A DNA stretch of 64,000 nt from Nocardiopsis_C rhodophaea (GTDB lineage: Bacteria; Actinomycetota; Actinomycetes; Streptosporangiales; Streptosporangiaceae): the NCBI RefSeq assembly GCF_039530945.1, contig NZ_BAAAPC010000020.1:1-64000 (forward strand), in the 5' to 3' direction. The notes beneath the pieces were generated by a model. It was not told where the DNA came from. It saw nothing but the letters and a program-made list of their open reading frames with translations, and ran no database searches. Position 1 is the stretch's first letter. Each line of letters opens with the position of its first letter. The position numbers were made by a program, and so were the translations under genes. Below are positions 34,749 through 43,267 of this stretch, one piece after another.

Positions 34749-35906
34749 TCACGAGACCCGGAGCGGCATCACCAGGTAGCGGAACTCGGGGCGACCGCCC
34801 TCGTCCGCGGGGACATCGGAGATCACCGCGGGCTTGGTCGGCATGGTGAAGTGCAGGTGCGCCGTCTCGCTCTGCACCCCCGCGAGGCCGTCGAGGAAGT
34901 ACCCGGGGCTGAAGGCCACCCGCATCGGATCGCCGTGGAACTTGGCCCCCAGCGCTTCCACCGCCTGGGCGTCGTCGCCGGACCCCGCCTCCAGCACGAC
35001 CTCGTCCTCGGTGAAGGAGAGGCGCAGCGGGGTGTTGCGGTCGGCCACCAGCGCCACCCGCTTCACCGCCTCGGTGAGCGGGGCGGTGGCGACCTCGGCG
35101 CGCGCGGAGAAGTCGGTGGGGAAGCGGGACTCGTACCTGACGAACTCGCTGTCGATGAGCCGGGTGGTGGTGCGGCGGCCGCTGTTCTCGAAGCCGATCA
35201 TGCCCTCGCCGGGCGACAGCGTGACGCCGCCGCCGGCGGCGGCGACCGTGGACAGCGCGATGTCGACGTTGGAGCCCGGCACCAGCGAGCGCGCGATGTC
35301 GTTCAGCGTGCGCGCCGACACCAGCGCTGAGGTGGCGAGGTCGGGATGTTTGGAGCGCCACCACAGCTCGCGGACGGCGATGCGGTAGCGGTCGGTGGCG
35401 GCGAGGATCAGCGAGTCGCCGGAGAAGGCGAGGTTGACGCCGGTGAGCATGGGCAGTGTGTCGTCGCGGCTCGCCGCCGGTATCACCTGGCGCGCCGCCG
35501 TCGCGAACACGTCGGCGGCGACGGAGCCGGTGGAGCTCGGCATCTCCGGGAGGGTGGGGTAGTCCTCCAGCGGGAGGGTGAGCAGGGTGAACCGGGCGCT
35601 GCCGCAGGTGACGAGCGCCCGCGTGGCGTCGCACTCCATGTTCACCGGCTGGGCGGGGAGGTTGCGGACGATCTCGGCCAGCAGTCGGCCGGACACCAGG
35701 ACGGCGCCGCCTTCCTCGGCGTCGACGTCGACCTCGGCCTGCGCGGACACCTCGTAGTCGAAGCACGACAGGCGCAGGGTGGAGGAGCCGCTGGGCAGCT
35801 CCAGGCGCATGCCGGCGAGCACCGGCATGGACGGGCGTGCGGGCAGGGCGCGGGCCGTCCACGCCACGGCTTCGGCGAACGCGTCGCGGTCTACTCGGAA
35901 TTTCAC
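34749..35906 (-). CDS. dnaN: DNA polymerase III beta subunit (sliding clamp) paralogue
   Basis: A 385-residue clamp with three topologically equal domains (about 1-125, 126-250, 251-385). It starts VKFRVDRDAFAEAVAWTARA and has GFDYEVS-like CFDYEVSAQ, the PTLPEMPS turn and a C-terminal VMPLRVS. GTG 35906 follows GGGAGG. The chromosomal dnaN normally lies beside dnaA and recF; neither is here, so this is probably a second copy. Extra clamps can be accessory, phage-derived or resistance copies (GriR for griselimycin). Nothing here points to a clamp-targeting product. Confidence 0.85.
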   Translation of the reverse strand: MKFRVDRDAFAEAVAWTARALPARPSMPVLAGMRLELPSGSSTLRLSCFDYEVSAQAEVDVDAEEGGAVLVSGRLLAEIVRNLPAQPVNMECDATRALVTCGSARFTLLTLPLEDYPTLPEMPSSTGSVAADVFATAARQVIPAASRDDTLPMLTGVNLAFSGDSLILAATDRYRIAVRELWWRSKHPDLATSALVSARTLNDIARSLVPGSNVDIALSTVAAAGGGVTLSPGEGMIGFENSGRRTTTRLIDSEFVRYESRFPTDFSARAEVATAPLTEAVKRVALVADRNTPLRLSFTEDEVVLEAGSGDDAQAVEALGAKFHGDPMRVAFSPGYFLDGLAGVQSETAHLHFTMPTKPAVISDVPADEGGRPEFRYLVMPLRVS

Positions 35907-36154
35907 ACGGCCTCCCGCTGCATTGCTCTCCACCAGGGGTTTGCCCCGGTCGGGAGTGACCGTACCCACGCGTAGCGACATTTCGACCGAACAGGTGGAC
36001 GAACAGACGTCGGCCCAGCCGAGGAGACGGCCGGGCCGGGCGGGAGTACCGCGTGGCGAGGAGGGGACTCAGGTCGTAAGGGCGAGGGAGGGAACGCCGC
36101 TCCTTGGCTCACGCCGCTACCGCGGCGCGTTGCGCGTACCTGGCACCACTCACG

Positions 36155-36619
36155 TCACTTCTTCGGCTTCAGCGTCCAGACGACCGTCATCGCACCGGTG
36201 ACGGTCCCGTCCTCGGTGCGCAGCTCGATGTCGACGGCGAACTCGGGCCGCTGGCCGGCGTCGAGCTCGGCGATGACCTCCTCGCGCGTCCGGGTGATCC
36301 GGGCGTCGGCGATGACGTCGCCCATGGCGAGCTTCTGGTAGCCGATCTCGGCCTTGACGGCGAGCGGAACGGCGCGGTTCAGCTGGTCGCCGAAGGCCCC
36401 GATCACGATGGCGCCCGAGGCCGATTCGGCCAGCGTGAACATCGCACCGGCGTGCGGGCCGCCGACGTGGTTGTGGTGCTTGTCGTTGTCGGGAAGCCGC
36501 ATGACGGCGCGGTCGATGTCGAGCTCGATGAACTCGACGCCCAGGGTCCGGGCGAACGGCACCGCCGCGAGGAATCCGGACTTGACCAGCTCCGCCTGTT
36601 CGGCGCTCATGGTTGTCAT
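36155..36619 (-). CDS. Hot-dog fold thioesterase-like protein (PaaI/DUF4442 type)
   Basis: A 154-residue single hot-dog domain. The central helix region is NHVGGPHAGAMFTLAESASG, with the conserved His-Ala-Gly entry of PaaI-like thioesterases. The C-terminal strand is GTVTGAMTVVWTL. It probably hydrolyses an acyl-CoA thioester in the cytoplasm; the substrate is not evident. It lies alone between dnaN and allantoicase on the minus strand. I see no link to the polyketide cluster. Confidence 0.7.
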   Translation of the reverse strand: MTTMSAEQAELVKSGFLAAVPFARTLGVEFIELDIDRAVMRLPDNDKHHNHVGGPHAGAMFTLAESASGAIVIGAFGDQLNRAVPLAVKAEIGYQKLAMGDVIADARITRTREEVIAELDAGQRPEFAVDIELRTEDGTVTGAMTVVWTLKPKK

Positions 36620-36701
36620 ACCGCTCAGGTTACTCGTGAGTAACCATCCGCGCCAAGATCCCCGCGAGGTGAATCCACTAACGGGGAGCAGAACGCAAAA
36701 A

Positions 36702-36756
36702 CCCGCCGCCTCACCCGCCGGACGGACCGGTAGGGGCGCGTGGGAGAGGCGGCGGG
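36702..36756 (-). terminator. Rho-independent terminator of allantoicase gene
   Basis: An 11-bp stem (36746-36756 with 36702-36712, CCCGCCGCCTC/GAGGCGGCGGG) is followed on the minus strand by TTTTTGC. It sits about 40 bases past the allantoicase stop. Stem plus T-run makes this the clearest intrinsic terminator in the window. Confidence 0.8.
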
Positions 36757-36794
36757 AGACAGAGGCGGCGTTAGCCAGGGGAGACCGCGGCCTT

Positions 36795-37961
36795 TTAGGA
36801 AGCGAAGTCGTCGGCGGTCAACGCGCTCCACCGATCGACCAGGGCTTTCTCACCATGAGTGGTCAGCGAGCCGTACAGGCGGAGACGGGCGATACCGCCG
36901 TCGGGGAAGACGTCCAGACGGACGTGCGTGACGGCGCGCCGCTCGCCGAGGTGGAAACGGTGCACGGTGTCGGGCTGGAGCGGGACGCGCGCGAGGAGCG
37001 GGAACCATGCGTGGGCGTCGGCGGGATCGGACACCGCCGCGTCGCACCCGGAGATCGCCACCCACCCCGCGGCATTGCCCTTGTAGTAGGCGGTGTCGAT
37101 CTCGATGGCGCGGACCTCGCCCTGCTCAGCGAGGCGCAGCCTAACCCAGTCGTTGCCGCGGTCGCGGCGGCGCCGGTTCTCCCAGCCGTCGTCCATCTTG
37201 CGCGACCGGTCCGGCAGGATCATGTTCTCCGGGGAGGAGTAGAAGCGGTCCGAGGCGTCCTCGACCGCCCCGCCGTTCTCCAGCGCTGCGAGATCGATAG
37301 TGCCCAGCGCGGCGAGCCAGGTCGGGTCGGGGACGACCACACCGTGCACGCGAATCCGGGCGATGCCGCCGTCGGGGAACTGCCTGAGCCGCAGGTGCGT
37401 GAAGCGGCGCTCGGCGTCGACCGTGAAGCCGTTCGCGGCGTGGCCGCGCACCTGGCTGCGGGGCACGATCTCGACCCAGGTGACATCGTCGGCGAGCAGC
37501 TGCTCGGGGGTGGGGGCGCCCTCGACGTGGGCGGCCTCGATGGCGACCTGCTGGGGGTAGTTGCCGCGGAAGTGGGCGGTGTCGACGATGACGCCGCGGA
37601 TGATCCCGGGCGCGCCGAGGCGGATGAGCGCCCAGTCGTGGTCGTCGGCACCGGGGTGCGGATCGTCGGCGCCGGTCCCCCGACGGCGCCGCGTCTCCCA
37701 GCCGTCCATGACTTTGCCCTTGTGGCCGAAGGCCTCGGGGTCGAAGTGCGCGGGCTCGGGTCGGAGCAGGTTCTCCCGTTGGGCGAAGAACTCGTCGTTG
37801 GCCGCGATCACGGAGCCGCCTAGGCGGCGGTCGGCTAGATCGACCAGGCCGGTGAAGGAGAAGTCCCCACCCCGGTAGTCGGCGTAAGGGTCGCCGCCGC
37901 TGTACGGCTGTGCGTCGTTCGCGTGCGGATCCCGCGCCTGAGGTTCGCCAACACCCACCAA
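36795..37961 (-). CDS. alc: Allantoicase
   Basis: A 388-residue enzyme of purine catabolism that splits allantoate into ureidoglycolate and urea. It consists of two homologous beta-sandwich domains. Each has an MDGWETRRRR / MDDGWENRRRR element, then a DTAHFRGNYPQQV / DTAYYKGNAAGWV element, and a later LRQFPDGGIARIRVHG / LDVFPDGGIARLRLYG strand. Length is normal. The start is TTG 37961 or GTG 37958, with GGAGGGG at about 37972-37978. No other ureide genes are adjacent. Confidence 0.9.
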   Translation of the reverse strand: MVGVGEPQARDPHANDAQPYSGGDPYADYRGGDFSFTGLVDLADRRLGGSVIAANDEFFAQRENLLRPEPAHFDPEAFGHKGKVMDGWETRRRRGTGADDPHPGADDHDWALIRLGAPGIIRGVIVDTAHFRGNYPQQVAIEAAHVEGAPTPEQLLADDVTWVEIVPRSQVRGHAANGFTVDAERRFTHLRLRQFPDGGIARIRVHGVVVPDPTWLAALGTIDLAALENGGAVEDASDRFYSSPENMILPDRSRKMDDGWENRRRRDRGNDWVRLRLAEQGEVRAIEIDTAYYKGNAAGWVAISGCDAAVSDPADAHAWFPLLARVPLQPDTVHRFHLGERRAVTHVRLDVFPDGGIARLRLYGSLTTHGEKALVDRWSALTADDFAS

Positions 37962-38170
37962 AAGAAATCAACCCCTCCAAGGAGCCTCATCACCGCAATC
38001 CTGGACATCTCTCACTGTCGCACCGGACAAACGAGCATGTACAGCAAAAGTTTTCGCTCACGCTGTTCACCACCGCTGAACAAACGAACACCTGTGTTGG
38101 CCTCAGGGTCCCGACCGAGCACGGCCGTCACCGGGCCCGTCGCCGCCAGAACGAGGGACACGCCTCGGCC

Positions 38171-39073
38171 TCACTCCCGAGCCGCCGCCTGCTCTAGAGC
38201 ACGCAGAACCCGCGCAACGTGCGGGCGGTCCTCGGCCCCGGCCCGCACCGCGGACACGACATGGCGCCGTGGCCGATCCGCGTGCAGCACCCGGATGGCG
38301 GCATCCGGGCCACTCTCAGGAGCGGCGAGCCGAGGGACCAGAGCGACCCCCATCCCGGCGCCGACCATCGCTAGGATCGCCGCCCAGTTCGACGCCACGT
38401 GCGCGCGCTCCGGGACGAAACCGGCATCGGCGCAGACCGCCAGCGTGATGTCGCGCCAGGGGCCGGAGTCGCCGTAGATCCAGGCCTCCTCCGCGAGTTC
38501 GGCCAGCCGCAGCCCCGGTGAATCGGCCAGCCTATGACCGACGGGAACAGCGACATCCAACGGGTCAGCCAGCAGCGACGAACGCGTGAACCGCGTATCC
38601 CCGGTGGCGGGAGCGTCGACGGCCAGGGAAAGGGCGATCTCGATGTCCCCGCTCGCGAGCAGGTCGTACACCTCAGCGGCCTCGGCCTCACGGACGCGCA
38701 CTGCCAGCCGCGGATGAGTCCGCCGCAGCCGCTTCACCGCCGGGATCACCAATCCGGGGATCGCCGTCGCGAACGCCCCGACACGCACCTCGCCGGCTTC
38801 TCCCCGCTGATGCTCCTCCAACTCCGCCTGCGCGCGCTCGACCTGCGCGAACAGGGCATCCGCATGCCGCAGCACAACATGCGCGGCACTCGTCAGCCGC
38901 ACCCGACGCCCGTGGGCTTCGAGCATTGGCACACCGAGCTCGCGGGAAAGCATGGCCAGCTGCTGCGATACCCCGGACGGCGTCATCCGCAACGCCTCGG
39001 CCGTCGCCCGCACCGTCCCGAGCTCGTCGAGCGTCCGCAGCAGCCGCAACTTGCGGAGGTCCCAGTCGTTCAT
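38171..39073 (-). CDS. LysR-family transcriptional regulator
   Basis: A 300-residue regulator. The N-terminal helix-turn-helix (TVRATAEALRMTPSGVSQQL) is followed by a linker helix and a two-lobed effector domain (GEVRVGAFATAIPGLVIPAV, later GAGMGVALVPRLAAPESG). The target and inducer are unknown. It is about 210 bases from allantoicase on the same strand, so it is not the classic divergent arrangement. The intergenic part 37962-38170 shows no gene. Confidence 0.87.
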   Translation of the reverse strand: MNDWDLRKLRLLRTLDELGTVRATAEALRMTPSGVSQQLAMLSRELGVPMLEAHGRRVRLTSAAHVVLRHADALFAQVERAQAELEEHQRGEAGEVRVGAFATAIPGLVIPAVKRLRRTHPRLAVRVREAEAAEVYDLLASGDIEIALSLAVDAPATGDTRFTRSSLLADPLDVAVPVGHRLADSPGLRLAELAEEAWIYGDSGPWRDITLAVCADAGFVPERAHVASNWAAILAMVGAGMGVALVPRLAAPESGPDAAIRVLHADRPRRHVVSAVRAGAEDRPHVARVLRALEQAAARE

Positions 39074-39156
39074 ACAAGAAGACTAAACAGCCCCCGCAGA
39101 ATCATGCACTGCTCACAAACAGAAGCGGTTGCTACCGATAGCACACGTCCCCGAGC

Positions 39157-39603
39157 TCACGCAGCCGACGCGGAACGCCGCCGCAGCGCGATCGCGCGGC
39201 CGGGTACCACACAGAGCGCGGTAGAGATCGCCATCGGGACCGCCCCCGCCACGATGAATCCGAACGGCGGCGCAGGGTCGAACAGCCCTCCGGGCAACGC
39301 CGACGACAGAATCGTGAGGGGCAACAACAGCACGTAGAAAAAGATCACCGCGCACACGGAGCACAGACCGGCGCCGGGCACGCTCTGCCACCTCAGTGCA
39401 GGCCACACCGCCAGCCCAGCGACAATAGGCGTCAGCGCCATCATCCCGAGACCGAGCCCGATGTTGGCATCCGGAGACGGCGACACCTGCCCGACCGCCC
39501 ACCCCACACCTTGCGCGACGAAGTAGGCGACGCTGCCAGCAACGGCTCCGGCCCCGGCCCCGACGAGGACGCACCGACGCATTCGCTCCGAGCTGCTGTC
39601 CAT
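39157..39603 (-). CDS. Small integral membrane protein of unknown function
   Basis: A 148-residue protein with four hydrophobic segments (about residues 10-32, 48-68, 80-105 and 112-135: for example LVGAGAGAVAGSVAYFVAQG and ICAVIFFYVLLLPLTIL). It ends in an Arg-rich tail. ATG 39603 has GGAGGGGAAAGG upstream. No family was recognised. Confidence 0.55.
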   Translation of the reverse strand: MDSSSERMRRCVLVGAGAGAVAGSVAYFVAQGVGWAVGQVSPSPDANIGLGLGMMALTPIVAGLAVWPALRWQSVPGAGLCSVCAVIFFYVLLLPLTILSSALPGGLFDPAPPFGFIVAGAVPMAISTALCVVPGRAIALRRRSASAA

Positions 39604-39982
39604 GACGCCGATCCTTTCCCCTCCCGCCCTTCGACCGCATGAGTACGGGTACTCAATTACCCGAATCAGCCGCCGGCATCACCAGGCACGACTGATCTGA
39701 CACACGATCGACACCGGAACCACGAGCGGCCGCAAACACGAAATAACCGTTAGCCATCCACCATCAACCACAAAACGGGTACCTTCCGTAGTCAGCGCAG
39801 GTGAAGGCGAAGCGCCCCATCACAGAACGTAACTCCCCTCCGCCAAGTCCGCAGGAGCACGACAGGATGTTTCCATTCCGAGGGCCACAGCTGCGGGCAC
39901 TCCGCACCCCGCCCTGGTCGCGTCAGCGAACGCGCCGCCGGTGAGCTAGCATGGCCGCGGAGAGCAGGTACCCCTGCCCTCA
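39604..39982. other. Gene-free stretch before tRNA-Ser
   Basis: Nearly 380 bases with no supported ORF, no clear hairpin and no recognisable mobile-element end. The region should contain the tRNA promoter. It marks the transition from ordinary genes to the mosaic region on the right. Confidence 0.4.
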
Positions 39983-40071
39983 GGAGGGTTCGCATAGTGG
40001 CCGAGTGCAGTGCTCTTGAAAAGCACAAGATCCTTAACGGGGTCTCGTGGGTTCGAATCCCACACCCTCCG
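39983..40071 (+). tRNA. tRNA-Ser, anticodon TGA
   Basis: A class II tRNA with a long variable arm. The acceptor stem is GGAGGGT (39983-39989) with ACCCTCC (40064-40070) and a G discriminator at 40071. The anticodon stem GTGCT/AGCAC encloses loop CTTGAAA, anticodon TGA at 40017-40019. The T-arm GTGGGTTCGAATCCCAC is perfect. CCA is not encoded. tRNA-Ser genes are frequent integration sites, and mobile-element debris starts within 700 bases. I did not find a repeat of the 3' end elsewhere in the window. Confidence 0.95.
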
Positions 40072-40706
40072 CTCCAGCCCACACCAGCGCTCCGGGAGAG
40101 TACGGCCAGCTACGGCTGCCTCTCCCGACAGAAGACCCGGTCCACAAGGTGCTGCTGCCCATGCGGCCGCGTGCGGCCGCTCTGTCCGGTCGGCTGCCAC
40201 TCATTCTTGCGCCAGGAGGGCTGAGCGGGCCCCAAGGGCGACCAACCTAATGTGTGCGCAGATCCGCCCGCGGGAAGACGGCACCAACCTCCGAAGACAG
40301 CTCCTTCCAGCAGATAGGTGCAGTCATCCCCCCGCTCTTGGCCATGAACGGGGCGCCGACCTACTGGGCTATGGGCCGCGGCTGCTCCTTGACCCCGGGG
40401 CGGTGATCCCCTCCGGGGCGGACCGACCCAGGTCAGCCCGGTGACCTGCACGTCGGCGAAGTCGGCGTTCTCGGACCGGAACCTTACCCCCGGCGTGTGC
40501 ACCGCATCCGCCTCGGAATCCTCGGCGCACTTGACAAGCGTGTTGAAGTCCGGGTAGCTGTCGGCTGCGGTCTGCCCGCTCGGGGCGAACGCCTCGCCTG
40601 TCAACCGCACATGCGGGACATACAGTCCGGGTTGGCGTACACCGCGATGCGGGACGGCACTGCTTCGCGACAGGCACGGATGAATCTTTCCGGGTGCACC
40701 GGTGTC
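40072..40706. other. Gene-free stretch after tRNA-Ser
   Basis: About 630 bases. Long open frames exist on the minus strand, but none shows a recognisable family, a ribosome site or convincing composition, so I call no gene. It may be decayed island DNA. Confidence 0.35.
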
Positions 40707-41021
40707 TGTGCGGCGGGCCAGTCGTGCTCGTGTGGGACAACCACCCCTCGCCCAAGACGAAAATGGCTGCGCGGGCGCCTGGAGGCGCGGGAGTAGCTGA
40801 CCGTGGTGCTGCTGCCGCGCTATACCCCTGAGCTCACCCCGTTCGAGGCGCTGTGGTCCCAACTCAAACGGCGTATCGCCAATCGCGCCTACCGCAGCCT
40901 TGGGAAGTTAAAAGGTGCCATGCGTTCTAATCTGCTCTCAGCCCAGAAACGCAGTGAGGCCCTCGCTGGATTCGTCAGATCCGCCCACCTGACTCCAGAT
41001 CCGATCCCGTCGCCCACCTAA
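40707..41021 (+). pseudogene. IS630-family transposase, 3' remnant
   Basis: Fragments of the DDE domain in two frames: PVVLVWDN (second Asp, near 40718-40741) and, after a frameshift, LTVVLLPRYTPELTPFEALW then SQLKRRIANRAYRSLGKLK (40797-41021), the typical C-terminus with its catalytic Glu region. A TAG (40794-40796) replaces the Trp of the usual WLTVV. The 5' half is absent. The element is dead. Confidence 0.75.
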
Positions 41022-41120
41022 TCAAAGATCAGTAGCTGCATCGAGAAGCGCCTCCAAGGTGTCCGCGGGGACTGCCCGGAAGCTGTTGGCCTCTCGTGAT
41101 GTTTGCCGACAATCCTCGGC

Positions 41121-42275
41121 TCAGGTGGTGTAATCGGCGTTGATCTTCACGTATCCCTCGGTCAGATCGCAGCCGATTACGGTGAACGCTCCGCTAGCGA
41201 TTCCGAGGTCGATGCGAATGACCGCCTCGTCGCCGGTGAGGTACTGGGCAGCCTTCGCCAGCAGCGCGTCGCTCGGCTCCTCGGGGTGCATGACGAGGTC
41301 GTCGAACTGGATGCGGACCCGCCGCGGCTCGATGTCGCTCTCGTCGTGAAGCTTGCCGATGGCCATCGCGATCCTGCCCCAGTTCGGGTCGGCGCCGTGG
41401 ATCGCTGCCTTGACGAGAGGGGAGCTGACGACGCTCTTGCCGACTCGCTTGGCTTGAGCGTCATCGCGGGCTCCGGTGACGTGGACCTCGATGAGCTTGG
41501 TCGCGCCCTCGCCATCGGAGGCGATGGCACGCACAAGGTGGAGGGCGCACTCGTACAGTGCCTGCTCAAAGTCCTTCAGATCGACAGGGCCAGCGATACC
41601 GTTGGCGAAGATCGCCGCAGTGTCACTCGTTGAGGTGTCGGTGTCGATGCTGAGCGCGTTGAAGGTCTTGTCCATCACGCGCCGGAACAGGGCGTCCAGT
41701 GCATCGGAAGGAATGTCCGCATCAGTGAAGAAAAACGTCAGCAGGGTGGCCATGTTCGGCTCGATCATGCCCACCCCCTTGGCGATGCCGGAGAGTGTCG
41801 CGTCACCACAGGAGACGGTGACGTGTTTGTGCCGGGTGTCGGTCGTCATGATCGCTTTGGCGGCCGCAGCGTAGTCCGCCTCAGGGAACGGCCAGGTCAG
41901 GTTGGATAGCCCGGCCCGGATGCTCTCCATGGGATACGGACGGCCGATCACTCCGGTGGAAGCGATCACGAGTTCCTCGGGGGCGATCCCCACGGCCTCG
42001 GCAACTCTCCGGCGTACTTCAGCGGCGTGCTCATACCCGGCACGACCGGTCGCCACATTGGCGTTTCGGGACAGCACAACCGCGCCCCGGCTGCACTGGA
42101 GCGGCGCCGCGTCACGGCTGAGCACCACACTCGGGCCCGCGAAGCGCGAGCGTGTGAACACCGCGGCAGATCGGGCAGGCACCTCGGATACAACGACGGC
42201 GAAGTCGTGATCGATGTCCTTGAGCCCCATGTTCATGGCCACGCTTCGAAAGCCCTGTGGAGCCGCGGACTGCAA
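41121..42275 (-). CDS. argJ: Ornithine acetyltransferase family protein (ArgJ-like), stand-alone
   Basis: A 384-residue self-cleaving acetyltransferase. The autoproteolysis site is KGVGMIEPNMATLL, with Thr177 as the new N-terminal nucleophile of the beta chain; ASTGVIGRPYPMESI and GADPNWGRIAMAIGKL are also conserved. In arginine synthesis it moves acetyl from N-acetylornithine to glutamate. It is not in an arg operon here. An otherwise conserved N-S-G-x-A-N-A-C-T-G stretch reads LSRNANVATG, so substrate use may differ, as in OAT2 of clavulanate synthesis. TTG 42275 follows GGGAGGT. Confidence 0.82.
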   Translation of the reverse strand: MQSAAPQGFRSVAMNMGLKDIDHDFAVVVSEVPARSAAVFTRSRFAGPSVVLSRDAAPLQCSRGAVVLSRNANVATGRAGYEHAAEVRRRVAEAVGIAPEELVIASTGVIGRPYPMESIRAGLSNLTWPFPEADYAAAAKAIMTTDTRHKHVTVSCGDATLSGIAKGVGMIEPNMATLLTFFFTDADIPSDALDALFRRVMDKTFNALSIDTDTSTSDTAAIFANGIAGPVDLKDFEQALYECALHLVRAIASDGEGATKLIEVHVTGARDDAQAKRVGKSVVSSPLVKAAIHGADPNWGRIAMAIGKLHDESDIEPRRVRIQFDDLVMHPEEPSDALLAKAAQYLTGDEAVIRIDLGIASGAFTVIGCDLTEGYVKINADYTT

Positions 42276-42641
42276 GCCGACCTACCTCCCCGATGAGCCG
42301 GGAGCCTGCAAGCGCGCAACCTCCGACGGATTGAATGAAGATTCACAGTACCGTACACATTAACCAACCTGAGTGGCAACGGCGCCGTTTAGTTCGCGCC
42401 AATTACGCCCTTTCATGTTTCGATTGTGAAGGCTCCAGACACTTAACATGACCCACTTCATATGTACTCACTGTATAAATATTCAGTTGAGCACGCGTGA
42501 GCGGCCGAGGAACGCGCCGGGCGCGCATGCGAGGCGCGAGCGTGCACCTGAGCACGGTCAGTGATCGAGGCCCTGGTGACGAGCCGACTGACCTCGCCCC
42601 TCCGCTGGAGTTCTACTGACCTTTGATCTGATTGTTGAATC
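42276..42641. other. Gene-free, AT-richer stretch
   Basis: The stretch between argJ and the transposase remnants holds no supported ORF. Around 42330-42490 it is markedly AT-rich and may contain the argJ promoter. No terminal inverted repeat of the adjacent elements was found. Confidence 0.35.
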
Positions 42642-43267
42642 TTGCACTTCGGCGTCCGCTTCGCCGACCTGTCGGGCATCTGGCGCCTGTTGCGGCGCCT
42701 GGGCTACTCCTGGCAGGCCCCGACCAGCGCGGCCGACGACGACCTGGGCCACCTGATCCTGGACGGCAAGATCTTCGACTCTCACCGGTGCCGCGCCAAG
42801 ACGACCGGTGTGAAGGGCGAAACGATCGACGAATGGTATTCCCAAAGACCCACGGCTTCGGCGCCAACGTCCAAGCGCTGTTCGAGCCCGGCGGCCTGCC
42901 GGTCTGGACCTCCGAGGGCGAACCCGGCCACGTCGTGGACATCGAGGCAGCCCGCACCCACGTCTTCCCGGCGGTGTACCCCTATGCCAAAACGATGCCC
43001 GTCTTGGCCGACCCCGGATACCAAGGCGCAGGCCACAGAATCATCGTCCCGTTCAAGCAGCCCGCCGGCGGCGGCGTCCTGGCTGTCGACAACCGCGCCT
43101 ACAACACCCGGCAGCGCTCGCTGCGCTGCCTCGGCGAACGCGGCTTCGCGCTGCTGACCGAACGCTGGACCGCACTGCAGCTCACCACTCTCAGCCCCAG
43201 CAAAATCGGCGACCTCGTCCGCGCAGCCCTCGTCCTCACCCGCTTCCAACACCTCAAGATCAACTAA
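42642..43267 (+). pseudogene. Chimeric transposase remnant: IS630 N-terminal piece joined to IS5-family C-terminal piece
   Basis: Residues FGVRFADLSGIWRLLRRLGY followed by SWQAP match the helix-turn-helix end of IS630 transposases. Then, without an in-frame break, DLGHLILDGKIFDSHRCRAK belongs to IS5-type DDE_4 transposases. A missing A in the run at about 42844-42846 shifts the frame; the rest (THGFGANVQALFEPGG, LADPGYQGAGH, LVRAALVLTRFQHLKIN) continues to TAA 43267. Catalytic Asp residues of the IS5 part are visible but the protein cannot be made. The fusion suggests deletion between two elements. Confidence 0.7.

Noticed and set aside
32881..35906. DnaA boxes plus dnaN as the chromosomal oriC
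   Set aside because: There are only four or five boxes, no dnaA, recF or rpmH nearby, and an oxidoreductase and an insertion sequence lie between the boxes and dnaN. A typical actinomycete oriC has many more boxes directly between dnaA and dnaN.
34749..35906. dnaN as self-resistance gene of the polyketide cluster
   Set aside because: The known clamp-targeting product is a peptide (griselimycin). An aromatic aminoglycosylated polyketide would more likely target DNA or topoisomerase. Kept only as a possibility.
40110..40862. Long minus-strand open frame after tRNA-Ser
   Set aside because: It overlaps the IS630 remnant, starts inside recognisable transposase coding sequence read backward, and has no family signature or ribosome site.
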